From Clostridia bacterium (lineage in GTDB: Bacteria; Bacillota; Clostridia; Oscillospirales; Acutalibacteraceae), in assembly GCA_017465825.1 (NCBI GenBank), contig JAFTVI010000036.1, positions 75,174 through 112,625 on the forward strand: a stretch of DNA of 37,452 bases, in the 5' to 3' direction. Under the pieces are notes generated by a model. It did not search any database and was not told the DNA's origin. It worked only from the letters and a program-made list of their open reading frames with translations. Shown one piece after another: positions 17,478-26,211 of this stretch (position 1 is its first letter; each line of letters starts with the position of its first letter). Position numbers and translations under genes: made by a program.

Positions 17478-18158
17478 ATGAATTATATTATTGATATTAT
17501 TTTGGTTGCAATTGTACTGCTGATAGTGTTTGTAGGTGCAAAAAAAGGCTTTGTTGTTACGGTAACCGATCTTGTGGCAGGCATTGTTGCTGTTCTGGCG
17601 GCAAAGCTTGCATCAACAGGTGTTGCAGATTTTATTTATACTAACATATTAAAGGAAAAAGTAGTTGAATTCCTGACTGCAAAATATGCAGATGTGCAGA
17701 GTGGACTTGCAGGTGTTCTTGACAACATTTTGTCTGTTTTCGATTTTCTTCCCGACGGAATCCTCGCATTTGTTGACAGCGCAGGCTTTCTTGATTCTCA
17801 GACAATTTCAGCTGAGATCGTCAGTAGTATAACTACTGTTGAGCAGCTTGAAAGTCAGATCGTGTCACCTGTACTGTTACCTGTTCTCGGTATTATTTGT
17901 TTTGCTGTTCTTTCTGTTGTATTTGTTTTTGTATTTAAAATCATCGGCAGACTTGTTGCAAAGCTGATTAAAATATCGAAGCTTGCCGAAAAGCTTGATT
18001 CTCTTCTCGGCGCAGTCTGCGGTCTTGTTAAGGGCTGTCTGTATGCTCTTGTTGTTGCCGCTGTTATTTGTGTTGTGTCATTCTCAAATGAAACTCTTGC
18101 CGCTTATGCAGCAGATTCATATATTTGCTCTTTTGTTGCAAGTCTTGTAGGATTTTAA
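17478..18158 (+). CDS. cvpA: CvpA family membrane protein
   Basis: A membrane protein of 226 residues. The first helix starts at the N-terminus (IIDIILVAIVLLIVFVGAKKGFVVTVTDLVAGIVAVLAAKLAS), giving the CvpA pattern of an early helix, a glycine turn with basic residues (GAKKGF), then a second helix. Two more helices lie at about 130-155 and 190-208. In other bacteria CvpA homologues are linked to colicin V export and envelope stress; the biochemical role is unclear. The family is usually about 160-180 residues, so the external loop between helices 2 and 3 is long here. AGAGGTGA precedes the ATG. Confidence 0.85.
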   Translation: MNYIIDIILVAIVLLIVFVGAKKGFVVTVTDLVAGIVAVLAAKLASTGVADFIYTNILKEKVVEFLTAKYADVQSGLAGVLDNILSVFDFLPDGILAFVDSAGFLDSQTISAEIVSSITTVEQLESQIVSPVLLPVLGIICFAVLSVVFVFVFKIIGRLVAKLIKISKLAEKLDSLLGAVCGLVKGCLYALVVAAVICVVSFSNETLAAYAADSYICSFVASLVGF

Positions 18159-18181
18159 TTAAAAAACGGAGTGATTTGATT

Positions 18182-18817
18182 ATGAAAGAAAAATTAGCAT
18201 TTCTCTTTGAAAACTGGAAAACAATCCCCAACCTGTTATCGTTCATCAGAATACTTCTTATACCAGTGTTTGCAGTTCTTTTTTACAACGGATATAATGT
18301 TGCCGCTGTTATAGTTCTTGCAATATCAGGCTTTTCAGACCTTATCGACGGTAAAATTGCAAGAAAATTCAATCAGGTAAGTAATCTGGGTAAAATGCTT
18401 GACCCCATTGCAGATAAGCTTACCGTGTTTGCCATTGCAATCATTCTTTTCTTAAAGTTCTGGAATGCTGAAAATGACGTGCTGCATTCATTTTCCTGGG
18501 TATTTCTTCTTTTCATAGGTAAGGATGTTCTTATGTTAGCCGTAGGCGGCGCTATGATTGCTATGGGTATGCGTCCCTGTGCGGCTGAGATTTTCGGCAA
18601 GCTGGCAACCGTTGTATTTTATGTTGTAATGGTGGTAATAATGGCAGTAGGACCTGAGGTCGGCGCATTTAGAAGTGTATATACTTTACCTGATACCGTA
18701 ATGATGATTCTCGTGGTCGTTGCAGTTGTAATGACATTTATGGCTTTTGTGAGCTATATTCCCGATGTAATAAGACAGTTCTCAGAGCGTTTCGGCTGGG
18801 GTAAAAATAAGAAATAA
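18182..18817 (+). CDS. pgsA: CDP-diacylglycerol-glycerol-3-phosphate 3-phosphatidyltransferase (PgsA-like)
   Basis: Integral membrane enzyme for phosphatidylglycerol phosphate synthesis. The start region TIPNLLSFIRILLIPVFAVLF is typical of PgsA. The CDP-alcohol phosphotransferase motif is complete: Asp56-Gly57, Ala60-Arg61, Gly70, Asp74 and Asp78. The length is 211 residues with several membrane helices. GGAGTGATTT precedes this ATG; an open frame 19 codons longer begins within cvpA and is rejected. CDP-alcohol specificity among relatives is not always readable, so cardiolipin or another head group is a minor alternative. Confidence 0.92.
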   Translation: MKEKLAFLFENWKTIPNLLSFIRILLIPVFAVLFYNGYNVAAVIVLAISGFSDLIDGKIARKFNQVSNLGKMLDPIADKLTVFAIAIILFLKFWNAENDVLHSFSWVFLLFIGKDVLMLAVGGAMIAMGMRPCAAEIFGKLATVVFYVVMVVIMAVGPEVGAFRSVYTLPDTVMMILVVVAVVMTFMAFVSYIPDVIRQFSERFGWGKNKK

Positions 18818-18842
18818 AAGATATAACAGTTTTGTAATATTC

Positions 18843-18871
18843 TTGTTTTTGCTCGTTATGTATGATAAAAT
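18843..18871 (+). promoter_or_regulatory. Extended -10 promoter for the DUF2156-GNAT gene
   Basis: TTGTTT (18843-18848), 17 bases, TAAAAT (18866-18871) preceded by TGA. This suggests that the block starting at 18894 is transcribed separately from the ruv-pgsA run. Confidence 0.55.
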
Positions 18872-18893
18872 ATTGAAAGGATAATTTATTCTG

Positions 18894-20633
18894 ATGATAA
18901 ATTTCAGAAAGGCATCAATCGCGGACAAACAACTTATTGATTCCTATATTGCCGACGGTAATACTGACGGCAGTGTTTACAGCTTTGGCAGTATTTTTTG
19001 CTGGGGTTCAGCATACGATATTGAAATTGCCGAATATAACGGTTTTCTTATCATCAGAGGTATGGATGATTTCGGCAGATATTATGCATATCCCTCGGGG
19101 TGCGGTGATATCAAGCCCGTTATAGAGCATATTATGGTGCTTTGCCGTGAAAACTCGGAGGAACTGAGGTTTTCTCAGCTGCTTGAAAATAATAAAGCTG
19201 AGCTGAATGAAATATTTCCCGATGTTTTTGATTTTTCATATAACAGAGATGCAAGCGAATATGTCTATTCCGTTCGCAATATGGCTGAGTTGTCGGGCAA
19301 AAAATTTCACGGAAAAAAAGGTCACGTAAATGCCTTTTTCCGCAATCACACTGATATTTCCTGTGACCCGATAACAAAAGATAACATATCCGAATGTCTT
19401 GAAATTGAAAAAGCCTGGCTTGCGGCTATGCAGGATGATAACGGTGAGCTTGCCGCAGAATTTTCTGCAATTGAAAAAGCAATAAAATATTATGAAGAGC
19501 TCGGATATGTTGGCGCAATCCTTTATGCCGACGGCAAAGCTGTTGCTTTTACAATGGGTGAAAAAATCAAAAACAATACCTTTTGCACCCACTATGAAAA
19601 AACTTTGCCTGAATACCGTGATGCTTATCCCGTTATCAATAACGGCTTCACAAAGCTGATGCTCACATCCTATGATTATGTGAACAGAGAAGAGGATACA
19701 GGTGCTCAGGGGTTAAGAAAAGCAAAGCTGTCCTATTATCCTGAGTTCTTGCTGGACAAGTATTCCGCTGTAATGAAAAATGACCCCGTACGGAAGTTCA
19801 ACGTTGACAGGGAAGATATAAATGAGCTCAAAGAGCTTTGGAAAACTGTTTTCGGTGACAGCGATGATGTTGTAAATTTCTTTTTTGACTACACCGCTGA
19901 TATAAATAATATCTATGCTTATAAATCGGACGGTAAATGTGTTTCTGCATTTTATCTCATAGATGCTCCCATAAAAGAGGGAATTACTGAGAAAAAAGCA
20001 AAATATCTTTATGCGGCGGCAACACTCCCCGAATACCGTAAGCACGGTTATATGGGTGAAATGATAAAGTATGCAATTCAGAGGCTGACGCTTGCGGGTT
20101 ATGATTATCTTTATCTGTATCCCGCAAATGAAAATCTTTACTCATACTATGAAAAATTCGGCTTTAAAACTGTTTTTGAAGACAGAATTTATCATATAAA
20201 TAAAAGTGAACTGGCTCCTTACAGAAATGCAAGGTATTTTGATACAGTATTGTCTTATCCCGAAATGCGGGAGTATATTACAGCGGAAAATTATGCCCGA
20301 TTCGGTACGGATTATCTCGATTTTGCCGCATTTTGTGCCAATAAGTACGGTGTACTGAAAAGCGCAGTTTTTGACGATGAAGATAAGGTATTTGTAATCG
20401 GCAGTGCTGATTCCGACGGTGCTTTAAATATTGATGAAGCGTTTACATCTTACGGACAGCCCGAGCATATTTTCTCACTGCTTTCCGATATGAATTATGA
20501 AAAAATCAATCTGCGTATGCCGTTTGATTTTATAAAACCTGACTTTGCAAGCGAAACTGTTAAATCAGGTATGATATACTTTTTAAACGGCGAAAACGAT
20601 AAAACTTATTTTATGGGGCAACCCTGTATGTAA
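18894..20633 (+). CDS. DUF2156-GNAT fusion protein
   Basis: A cytoplasmic protein of 579 residues with two acyl-transfer modules. Residues 1-295 match DUF2156, the domain of MprF-type aminoacyl-phosphatidylglycerol synthases: FRKASIADKQLIDSYI, FGSIFCWGSAYDIEIAEYNGFLII, LSGKKFHGKKGHVNAFF (134-149) and INNGFTKLMLTSYDYVNREEDTGAQGLRKAKLSYYPEFLLDKYSA. Residues 302-430 are a GNAT acetyltransferase with YLYAAATLPEYRKHGYMGEMI (371-391) and YLYPANENLYSYYEKFGF. A C-terminal region of about 150 residues follows with no domain I can name. There are no membrane helices. The two modules often occur as separate proteins; here they form one uninterrupted frame. AAAGGA lies 12 bases before the ATG. Confidence 0.85.
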   Translation: MINFRKASIADKQLIDSYIADGNTDGSVYSFGSIFCWGSAYDIEIAEYNGFLIIRGMDDFGRYYAYPSGCGDIKPVIEHIMVLCRENSEELRFSQLLENNKAELNEIFPDVFDFSYNRDASEYVYSVRNMAELSGKKFHGKKGHVNAFFRNHTDISCDPITKDNISECLEIEKAWLAAMQDDNGELAAEFSAIEKAIKYYEELGYVGAILYADGKAVAFTMGEKIKNNTFCTHYEKTLPEYRDAYPVINNGFTKLMLTSYDYVNREEDTGAQGLRKAKLSYYPEFLLDKYSAVMKNDPVRKFNVDREDINELKELWKTVFGDSDDVVNFFFDYTADINNIYAYKSDGKCVSAFYLIDAPIKEGITEKKAKYLYAAATLPEYRKHGYMGEMIKYAIQRLTLAGYDYLYLYPANENLYSYYEKFGFKTVFEDRIYHINKSELAPYRNARYFDTVLSYPEMREYITAENYARFGTDYLDFAAFCANKYGVLKSAVFDDEDKVFVIGSADSDGALNIDEAFTSYGQPEHIFSLLSDMNYEKINLRMPFDFIKPDFASETVKSGMIYFLNGENDKTYFMGQPCM

Positions 20634-20645
20634 CGGAGGATTGTT

Positions 20646-21188
20646 ATGGTTTATGTGTTTTTAGCAGACGGCTTTGAAGAGGTTGAGGCTGTTACTCCTA
20701 TTGATTATCTTCGTCGGGCAGATATTGAAGTTATAACCGTGGGCGTTACCGGCAAGACAGTCACAGGTGCGCATAATATCAGCGTTTTATGTGATATTTC
20801 CGTTGATGAAATTGATATTTCAAAGGCTGACGGAATTATTTTGCCCGGCGGAATGCCCGGTACATTAAACCTTGAAAACAGTGCTGAGGTTCAGTCGTCT
20901 ATAGATTATTGTAACAAAAATGGATTGCTTATTGCGGCAATCTGCGCAGCGCCCTCCGTGCTCGGTCATAAAAATATTCTGCAAGGTAAAAAGGCAGTAT
21001 GTTTCCCCGGTTTTGAATCGGAGCTTCACGGTGCGGATGTGACATCTGATTTTGCTGTCACTGACGGAAATATTATTACGGCAAAAGGTGCAGGTTCTGC
21101 AAGTGAATTTGCTTTTGAAATAATAAAATATTTCCGTGATGAGCAAACTGCGTTGCAGATAAAATCCGTTGTGCAGACTTGCTATTAA
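20646..21188 (+). CDS. DJ-1/PfpI family protein (YajL/ThiJ-like)
   Basis: A protein of 180 residues with the flavodoxin-like DJ-1 fold. It opens VYVFLADGFEEVEAVTPIDYLRRADIEV, with the conserved Glu of the active site in FEEVEAV. The nucleophilic Cys100 sits in IAAICAAPSVLG, and PGGMPGTLNL is at 67-76. Family members are proposed glyoxalases, deglycases or redox chaperones; which applies here cannot be told. CGGAGG precedes the ATG, 12 bases after the fusion gene, so it is co-transcribed with it and mltG. Confidence 0.92.
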   Translation: MVYVFLADGFEEVEAVTPIDYLRRADIEVITVGVTGKTVTGAHNISVLCDISVDEIDISKADGIILPGGMPGTLNLENSAEVQSSIDYCNKNGLLIAAICAAPSVLGHKNILQGKKAVCFPGFESELHGADVTSDFAVTDGNIITAKGAGSASEFAFEIIKYFRDEQTALQIKSVVQTCY

Positions 21189-21209
21189 TGAAATGGAGGA
21201 TACAGTTAA

Positions 21210-22484
21210 ATGGATAATTCAAATAACGATTCCCATATCAATTACGTTAAAAACGGAGAGAACCGTAAGATTAACCGTAAACAGCAGGAGAATGGTAAAA
21301 AAAGCCCTTATTCAAGAAATTCTCACAGCGAGAAAACTGCTGTTAAAACTTCGCAGAAGTTTACCAACGGTATGACTCCCGAAATGATAATTGCCGAAAA
21401 GCGTAAAGCCGCAAAAAAAAGAATGATAAAGAATAATGCAAAAAGTGTTGGTATTATTTTTGCAATTGTTATCGTTGTTTCCGTAAGTATAGCTTTTGTC
21501 GGTATTTCTTGTATAAACGACCTGCTTGCTGTTCATATCTCCGAAAAGGATAAGATTTCAGTCGAAGTTGTCATTGAAGATGGTATGGATACGGGTGATG
21601 TTATTGATGAGCTTCACGAAGCAGGAGCAATCAATAATGCTATATTCTGCAAAATTGCCGCAAAATTCATAGGTTATACAAATGAGGGATACATAGCCAG
21701 AACTTATGAGTTTAACCGTTCAATGGGACTTGAGAAAATGCTTGATGAAATCAAGGGTAAATCATCAACAGCGGCGCAGACTGTTACTCTGACTTTCCCT
21801 GAAGGCTATACGGCGGACCAGATTATCGATATGCTTGCCGAAAACAAAGTCTGCACAAGAGAAAAGCTCATTGCGGCTATAACTGAAACCGATTTTGCCG
21901 AAGAGTTTGATTTTCTTGAATCTGTCACCAACCGTAACAGTCGCTACAATTGGCTTGAAGGTTACCTTTTCCCGGATACCTATGAGTTTTATATAGGGGA
22001 ATCAGCTGTCAGCGTTATCAAAAAATTCCTCAACAACTTTGAAAATAAGTGGACAGATAATTATGCACAGAAAGCTGATGAAAAAGGTCTTACTCTTGAT
22101 GAAATCGTTATTCTCGCATCAATTGTTGAAAAAGAAGCAGTCGGTGCTGATATGTCTGTTGTAGGCTCAATTCTTATTAACAGACTTGATGCAGGTATGC
22201 AGCTTGGCTGTGATTCCACAAGTAATTATATTGATATGAACACATCAGGACTTACAGACACTCAGATAGGTGAGTATGATAAGATTTACGACACTTATAT
22301 CTGCGGCAGTCTGCCTGTCGGTTCCATATGCAACCCCGGCGTGGATGCAATAGAAGCTGTGCTCAATTCGCCCGATACGGAATATTATTATTTCCTTCAT
22401 GATGCAAACAATGAATTCCGTGCGGCAAAAACTCTTGCCGAGCATCAGAATAATGCCTCAACTTACGGACTTGCAGGTCAATAA
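21210..22484 (+). CDS. mltG: Endolytic peptidoglycan transglycosylase MltG (YceG-like)
   Basis: Membrane-bound lytic transglycosylase that cuts nascent glycan strands. The 75-residue cytoplasmic N-terminus is rich in Asn, Lys and Ser; one membrane helix follows at about 80-102, then a LysM-like subdomain (about 115-185) and the YceG catalytic domain. LEGYLFPDTYEF (249-260), the catalytic Glu307 in ILASIVEKEA, LGCDSTSNY, and TYICGSLPVGSICNPG are all family motifs. The last is usually GLPPGPI; Ser and Val replace two residues here. The length is 424 residues. GGAGG precedes the ATG. A strong promoter for the next gene starts 4 bases after its stop. Confidence 0.93.
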   Translation: MDNSNNDSHINYVKNGENRKINRKQQENGKKSPYSRNSHSEKTAVKTSQKFTNGMTPEMIIAEKRKAAKKRMIKNNAKSVGIIFAIVIVVSVSIAFVGISCINDLLAVHISEKDKISVEVVIEDGMDTGDVIDELHEAGAINNAIFCKIAAKFIGYTNEGYIARTYEFNRSMGLEKMLDEIKGKSSTAAQTVTLTFPEGYTADQIIDMLAENKVCTREKLIAAITETDFAEEFDFLESVTNRNSRYNWLEGYLFPDTYEFYIGESAVSVIKKFLNNFENKWTDNYAQKADEKGLTLDEIVILASIVEKEAVGADMSVVGSILINRLDAGMQLGCDSTSNYIDMNTSGLTDTQIGEYDKIYDTYICGSLPVGSICNPGVDAIEAVLNSPDTEYYYFLHDANNEFRAAKTLAEHQNNASTYGLAGQ

Positions 22485-22487
22485 ATG

Positions 22488-22516
22488 TTGACAAATATTT
22501 TATAAGGTGTTATAAT
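22488..22516 (+). promoter_or_regulatory. Perfect-consensus sigma-A promoter for the EEP-like gene
   Basis: TTGACA (22488-22493), 17 bases, TATAAT (22511-22516). It implies high constitutive expression of the secreted protein that follows, independent of mltG. Confidence 0.88.
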
Positions 22517-22548
22517 AAACAGGTAATAATTACTATGAGGGTGAAAAT

Positions 22549-23781
22549 ATGAGAAATTTCAAGAAAATTCTTAGCGTACTCCTTGTTGCAGTTCTTGCTC
22601 TTGCAAGCATAAGCATCGTTGCGGCTGCTGAAAATGCAGAAATAGGCGAAAGTGACACACTGAATGTTATCAGCTACGATTTGCAGAGTATCCGTACATC
22701 TCTCGGTGAAGCAATTTTCTCTTTAGGCGATGTTGCAGAGCTTGGCTCAATTCTCAACGCAATGAAATATGATATCGTTGCTGTGCAGGAAGACTTTGAT
22801 GTTAAATGGGAGGACTATCCTGTAGGTGTTGAGGTTCCTGATTATCACGATACTTTTGTTGACCAGATGAAAAATTATGCTGATATCTACGAAGAAGAGT
22901 CAGAAGATATCATTGGCGGTGTCGTTGATTCTATTCTCGGCAACGAAGCAGAACCTATTGAAAGACATCAGACGATTTCCGGCGGTGACGGTCTCGGTAT
23001 TTATTCAACATACTCAATTTATGATACTGAAAGACAGAAATGGGATGTTGCCGAAAACAGTCTTGATGACGGTTCTTACAGACTTTATCAGACAGGCTTC
23101 GTTGTAACAACTGTTGAACTTGCAGAGGGTTATTATCTTGATATTTACAATGTAAGTGCAGACGAATATACAGATGCAGATTCTGTTGCCGCAAGACAGG
23201 CTCAGTTTGCACAGCTTGCTGAGTTTATCAAAAAGCATTCAGTTTATGACGAAGAACTCGGTGTTTATGAACACGCAGTTATCGTTCTCGGTAACTTCTA
23301 TGCAGGTATCTGTGAAGAAGATACGACTTATGCAAATAACGGTGTTATTGCAAATCTTCTTGAAAACGCAGGTCTTAATGATGCATGGGCAGTAACAACC
23401 ATCAACGGAATTGCAGAAAATCCCGAAAGCTACGATGTTTATTACAACTATGCTTTAAGAACCGAATTGACTGTTGAACAGTCTTTCGGTCATTACGACT
23501 CTGCTGAAAAGATTCTTTATGCCAGCGGTAACGGTATTGCTCTTACCTGTGACAGCTTCAATTATGTAGATATACAGGGTGCGTCAGGCGTTTCTCTCTC
23601 TGACCATAAAGCTTCCGTTGCACAGATTACCTATGAAATAGTTGAAAAAACTTACGAGTATGGCAATGAAGGCGCAGACAAGAATGTAGATACAGAAGAA
23701 AGCTGGCTTATAAGATTCCTTAATTCAATTGCAAATATCTTTAAGGCAATCGGCTACTTCTTCCAGAATCTCTTCAGCTGA
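22549..23781 (+). CDS. Secreted endonuclease/exonuclease/phosphatase-fold protein with altered active site
   Basis: An exported protein of 410 residues. The signal peptide is about 1-27 (KKILSVLLVAVLALASISIVAAA). The following region follows the EEP (DNase I/sphingomyelinase) order: LNVISYDLQS (38-47), YDIVAVQED (74-82, metal-binding Glu81), GLGIYSTYSI (148-157), HAVIVLGNFYAG (242-253) and SLSDHKA (349-355). Several positions that are catalytic in active relatives differ: Asn of YN-x is Asp44, and the GDxN motif reads GNFY (248-251). The SDH motif is intact. The C-terminus (386-410, WLIRFLNSIANIFKAIGYFFQNLFS in part) is an amphipathic helix. TGAGGGTGA precedes the ATG and a terminator follows. 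The fold call is from motif order; the function is unknown. Confidence 0.72.
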   Translation: MRNFKKILSVLLVAVLALASISIVAAAENAEIGESDTLNVISYDLQSIRTSLGEAIFSLGDVAELGSILNAMKYDIVAVQEDFDVKWEDYPVGVEVPDYHDTFVDQMKNYADIYEEESEDIIGGVVDSILGNEAEPIERHQTISGGDGLGIYSTYSIYDTERQKWDVAENSLDDGSYRLYQTGFVVTTVELAEGYYLDIYNVSADEYTDADSVAARQAQFAQLAEFIKKHSVYDEELGVYEHAVIVLGNFYAGICEEDTTYANNGVIANLLENAGLNDAWAVTTINGIAENPESYDVYYNYALRTELTVEQSFGHYDSAEKILYASGNGIALTCDSFNYVDIQGASGVSLSDHKASVAQITYEIVEKTYEYGNEGADKNVDTEESWLIRFLNSIANIFKAIGYFFQNLFS

Positions 23782-23797
23782 TAATGAATATAAAATT

Positions 23798-23825
23798 AAG
23801 GTTCCGTTTTGTACGGAACCTTTTT
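23798..23825. terminator. Bidirectional terminator between the EEP-like and GH25 genes
   Basis: AAGGTTCCGT (23798-23807) pairs perfectly with ACGGAACCTT (23813-23822) across a 5-base loop, followed by a T run on the plus strand (23821-23825). The minus strand continues AATTTTAT, so the converging GH25 gene may use it too. Confidence 0.92.
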
Positions 23826-23830
23826 CTTAA

Positions 23831-24691
23831 TTAAAAAGCTGTAAAGCAAATGTTTAAATCAACTTTTCCTTTTATACCGTCAACAGTACCGCTGTCGGAA
23901 TACTGCCATATGCTGTATTCGTAATAAAACTCAGGTGCTTCACCCTCAAACTGAGCATACCAGAAGCTGTAATCACTTATTGCGTCAAGATTATATCTGT
24001 CATATGCATCCGAAAGGTTGAAGTAGACGGCAGGTGTATATCCGGCTGCTTTGATTTTTTCGCAAAATGCCACAGCGCAGGGAGTGGTTTCTTCTGCTGT
24101 CATTCCGTCCGTTCTCATTCCAACACCGGGGTCATTCTCCCAGTCAAAAACAACAGGGTAGTCGATATCATAATTTTTAATTGCATTTATTACAAAATCG
24201 GCTTCTTCCTCAGCTTCAGCGACTGTTGTTGCCTGTGAATAGAAATATACGCCGATTTTAAGTCCTGCCTGAGAGGCGGCTTTTATGTTTATATCGGCTG
24301 ATTCATCAATGCGGATGTTACCGGCTGTACCGTAACCTCTGTAGCCAACTCTTATTATTGCAAAATCTATACCGTCAGCAGCTACTGCATTCCAGTCGAT
24401 TTCTCCCTGATATGACGATACGTCAATTCCCGTATAATAATTAACGTCTGTATCTGTGTATATCATCCGTCCGTCTTCTTCTGTGAATTTGTCTTTGGAA
24501 TATGCGCTCGCAGGGATATTTTCATAATACGGAATATCGCCGCTTATGAATTCCGGTGACGGTTGAGTCGTAGTGGTTTCTTCCTGTACTCTGTGGGAGA
24601 TATTGATTATTGCAACTGCTGCAAATGCGCAGATAATTATAACTGCCGCGGTTATATAATAAGGTAAAAATCTCTTGTCCTTTAAATTCAT
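23831..24691 (-). CDS. Membrane-anchored GH25 lysozyme (N-acetylmuramidase)
   Basis: Cleaves the MurNAc-GlcNAc bond of peptidoglycan outside the membrane. It has 286 residues: an N-terminal membrane helix at about 11-31 with no clear cleavage site, a Thr-rich linker (39-42), then the GH25 barrel. The motifs are GIDVSSYQGEIDW (88-100) and the catalytic DWE with Asp183 and Glu185 in PVVFDWEND, ending in IWQYSDSGTVDGIKGKVDLN. AAAGGAATTTGAT lies before this ATG; the in-frame ATG 6 codons upstream overlaps that site and is rejected. It has its own promoter, divergent from the gene at 24860. Confidence 0.93.
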   Translation of the reverse strand: MNLKDKRFLPYYITAAVIIICAFAAVAIINISHRVQEETTTTQPSPEFISGDIPYYENIPASAYSKDKFTEEDGRMIYTDTDVNYYTGIDVSSYQGEIDWNAVAADGIDFAIIRVGYRGYGTAGNIRIDESADINIKAASQAGLKIGVYFYSQATTVAEAEEEADFVINAIKNYDIDYPVVFDWENDPGVGMRTDGMTAEETTPCAVAFCEKIKAAGYTPAVYFNLSDAYDRYNLDAISDYSFWYAQFEGEAPEFYYEYSIWQYSDSGTVDGIKGKVDLNICFTAF

Positions 24692-24720
24692 ATCAAATTC
24701 CTTTCTCATAAGCTGTTTTT

Positions 24721-24749
24721 ATAATATCATTTTATCGTGATTTTTACAA
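24721..24749 (-). promoter_or_regulatory. Promoter for the GH25 gene
   Basis: On the minus strand TTGTAA (24749-24744) and TATTAT (24726-24721) are 17 bases apart with an extended -10 TGA. It is divergent from the promoter at 24790. Confidence 0.6.
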
Positions 24750-24789
24750 CAGGAAAAATATTAAGAATAAGAAAAGTTTTACTTTACAA

Positions 24790-24818
24790 TTGACATATAT
24801 ATTAAATTTTTATATAAT
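24790..24818 (+). promoter_or_regulatory. Perfect-consensus sigma-A promoter for the gene at 24860
   Basis: TTGACA (24790-24795), 17 bases, TATAAT (24813-24818), 41 bases before the GTP-independent reading frame start at 24860. Confidence 0.88.
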
Positions 24819-24859
24819 AATTCTGTGATATTTTTTATGCTTCGGAGGTGTTTGTTCGT

Positions 24860-26146
24860 ATGAACAATGAAAATAAAAGCAAAAATAAACTTATAATTAT
24901 AATATGTGTGCTTGCACTTGTGTGCGTGTTTGCAGTGCTTGTATTCAGCGGCATTTTTGATTTGTCTAAAATTACGGGTGACGAATCTACAACAGAAGAA
25001 TACGAAGGTTTGATTTCGGACTCTTATGTTGCTGATATTTCTGCAACGGCAACTCAATCTCTTCCTTACCTAAAAACAGATATTGAGAATATTTTTTATA
25101 CAATAGATGCTGACGGTAATGTTAAATTCTATAAGCTTGAGAATAATACATTTACTCAGGTTGATGCAACAGGCACTTACAGCACATCTGTTGTGCTTAG
25201 TGAAATGAAAATATCGGCAGATATCACTTATTATAAAACTGATGAGAAAATCTGCGGATACGGTGTATATACGGCAGATGAAAATGTATATACTCTTTAT
25301 CCTTATGCATTTTTCTGTTTGAGAAGCTACGGCGAAAATTATGAGGGAAGCAGTTCTTCAAGCTGTTTGTTGCTTATCGACACAACTCAGGAAGATTTTT
25401 ACAGTAACGATAAGATTTTTGAAGAATCCTTTACATTTAAATTCAGTGATTCATCCGCATCAAGGTCAATTTCCGAGGCAAGCAGAACAGTCGGCATAAG
25501 CGGCGCAAAGCGTGACGATTATTTCTTTATAAATGATACAACCGTTGAAAATTCCGTTGCAAATCAGTTGTTCTTCTCAGGCAGATATTATGCTGAATCC
25601 GATACAAAGGTTGATATTATGAGAACAGGCGGAAGCGGTAACAATACTGACAACATCCGCATTGCAAAAAATGTTTTAGGCTATTGGCTTTATAATGACG
25701 GTACTGATCTTACCTATGTAACAGAGGACGAAAGCGGAAATGTTGCTGTCCAAAAATACAATTGGAAGTCGCAAACGGCTGAAACTGTTAAAATTTTTGA
25801 GGGCGTATCGAAAGATAAAATTCTGCTCTCAGGTAATTATATGTATGTTAACGGTAAGAATATTATATATAATCTTGTTGATAATACTGAATCTTCTCTT
25901 GCATACGGTAAAGCAAATGCACTTGTTGCCGATACTTTTGTCGCAGACGGTGAGAATATTCTCATAAGAGGTTATGTTAATAATGAATATCCCGTTGTAA
26001 TTATTGCAAACGGTGAAACCGGGAAGGTTTCATCATCTTATGCTAATAACATTTTCAGAGATGCCGTGAATCCTGTTGTGCTTGAAAACGGTCAGTTTAT
26101 GTTTACAACCGAAAATACGGAAGGATACTCCTACTATCTGTTTTAA
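24860..26146 (+). CDS. Single-pass membrane protein with repetitive beta-rich ectodomain, unknown function
   Basis: A protein of 428 residues. A 10-residue Asn/Lys-rich cytoplasmic start (MNNENKSKNK) leads into a membrane helix at 11-31, then a Thr/Glu-rich stretch (41-50) and a large external domain. The domain has repeated short strand pairs such as NIFYTIDADGNVKFYKLENN, GYWLYNDGTDLTYVTEDESG and NYMYVNGKNIIYNLVDN, like blades of a propeller or DUF5050-type repeats. Val-Cys at 21-22 is not a good lipobox, so helix anchoring is favoured. GGAGG is 11 bases before the ATG; an in-frame GTG at 24848 overlaps that site and is rejected. I do not recognise the family. Confidence 0.78.
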   Translation: MNNENKSKNKLIIIICVLALVCVFAVLVFSGIFDLSKITGDESTTEEYEGLISDSYVADISATATQSLPYLKTDIENIFYTIDADGNVKFYKLENNTFTQVDATGTYSTSVVLSEMKISADITYYKTDEKICGYGVYTADENVYTLYPYAFFCLRSYGENYEGSSSSSCLLLIDTTQEDFYSNDKIFEESFTFKFSDSSASRSISEASRTVGISGAKRDDYFFINDTTVENSVANQLFFSGRYYAESDTKVDIMRTGGSGNNTDNIRIAKNVLGYWLYNDGTDLTYVTEDESGNVAVQKYNWKSQTAETVKIFEGVSKDKILLSGNYMYVNGKNIIYNLVDNTESSLAYGKANALVADTFVADGENILIRGYVNNEYPVVIIANGETGKVSSSYANNIFRDAVNPVVLENGQFMFTTENTEGYSYYLF

Positions 26147-26211
26147 TTGTTAGAATAATTACTGCCGATTAGTTCACCGATATACTTAATTTACAAAAGG
26201 TGTGTGTAAAT

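Noticed and set aside
24921-24928. Lipobox in the single-pass protein at 24860
   Set aside because: The residues before Cys22 are Ala-Leu-Val, and Val at -1 does not fit a signal peptidase II site; a plain membrane anchor is more likely.
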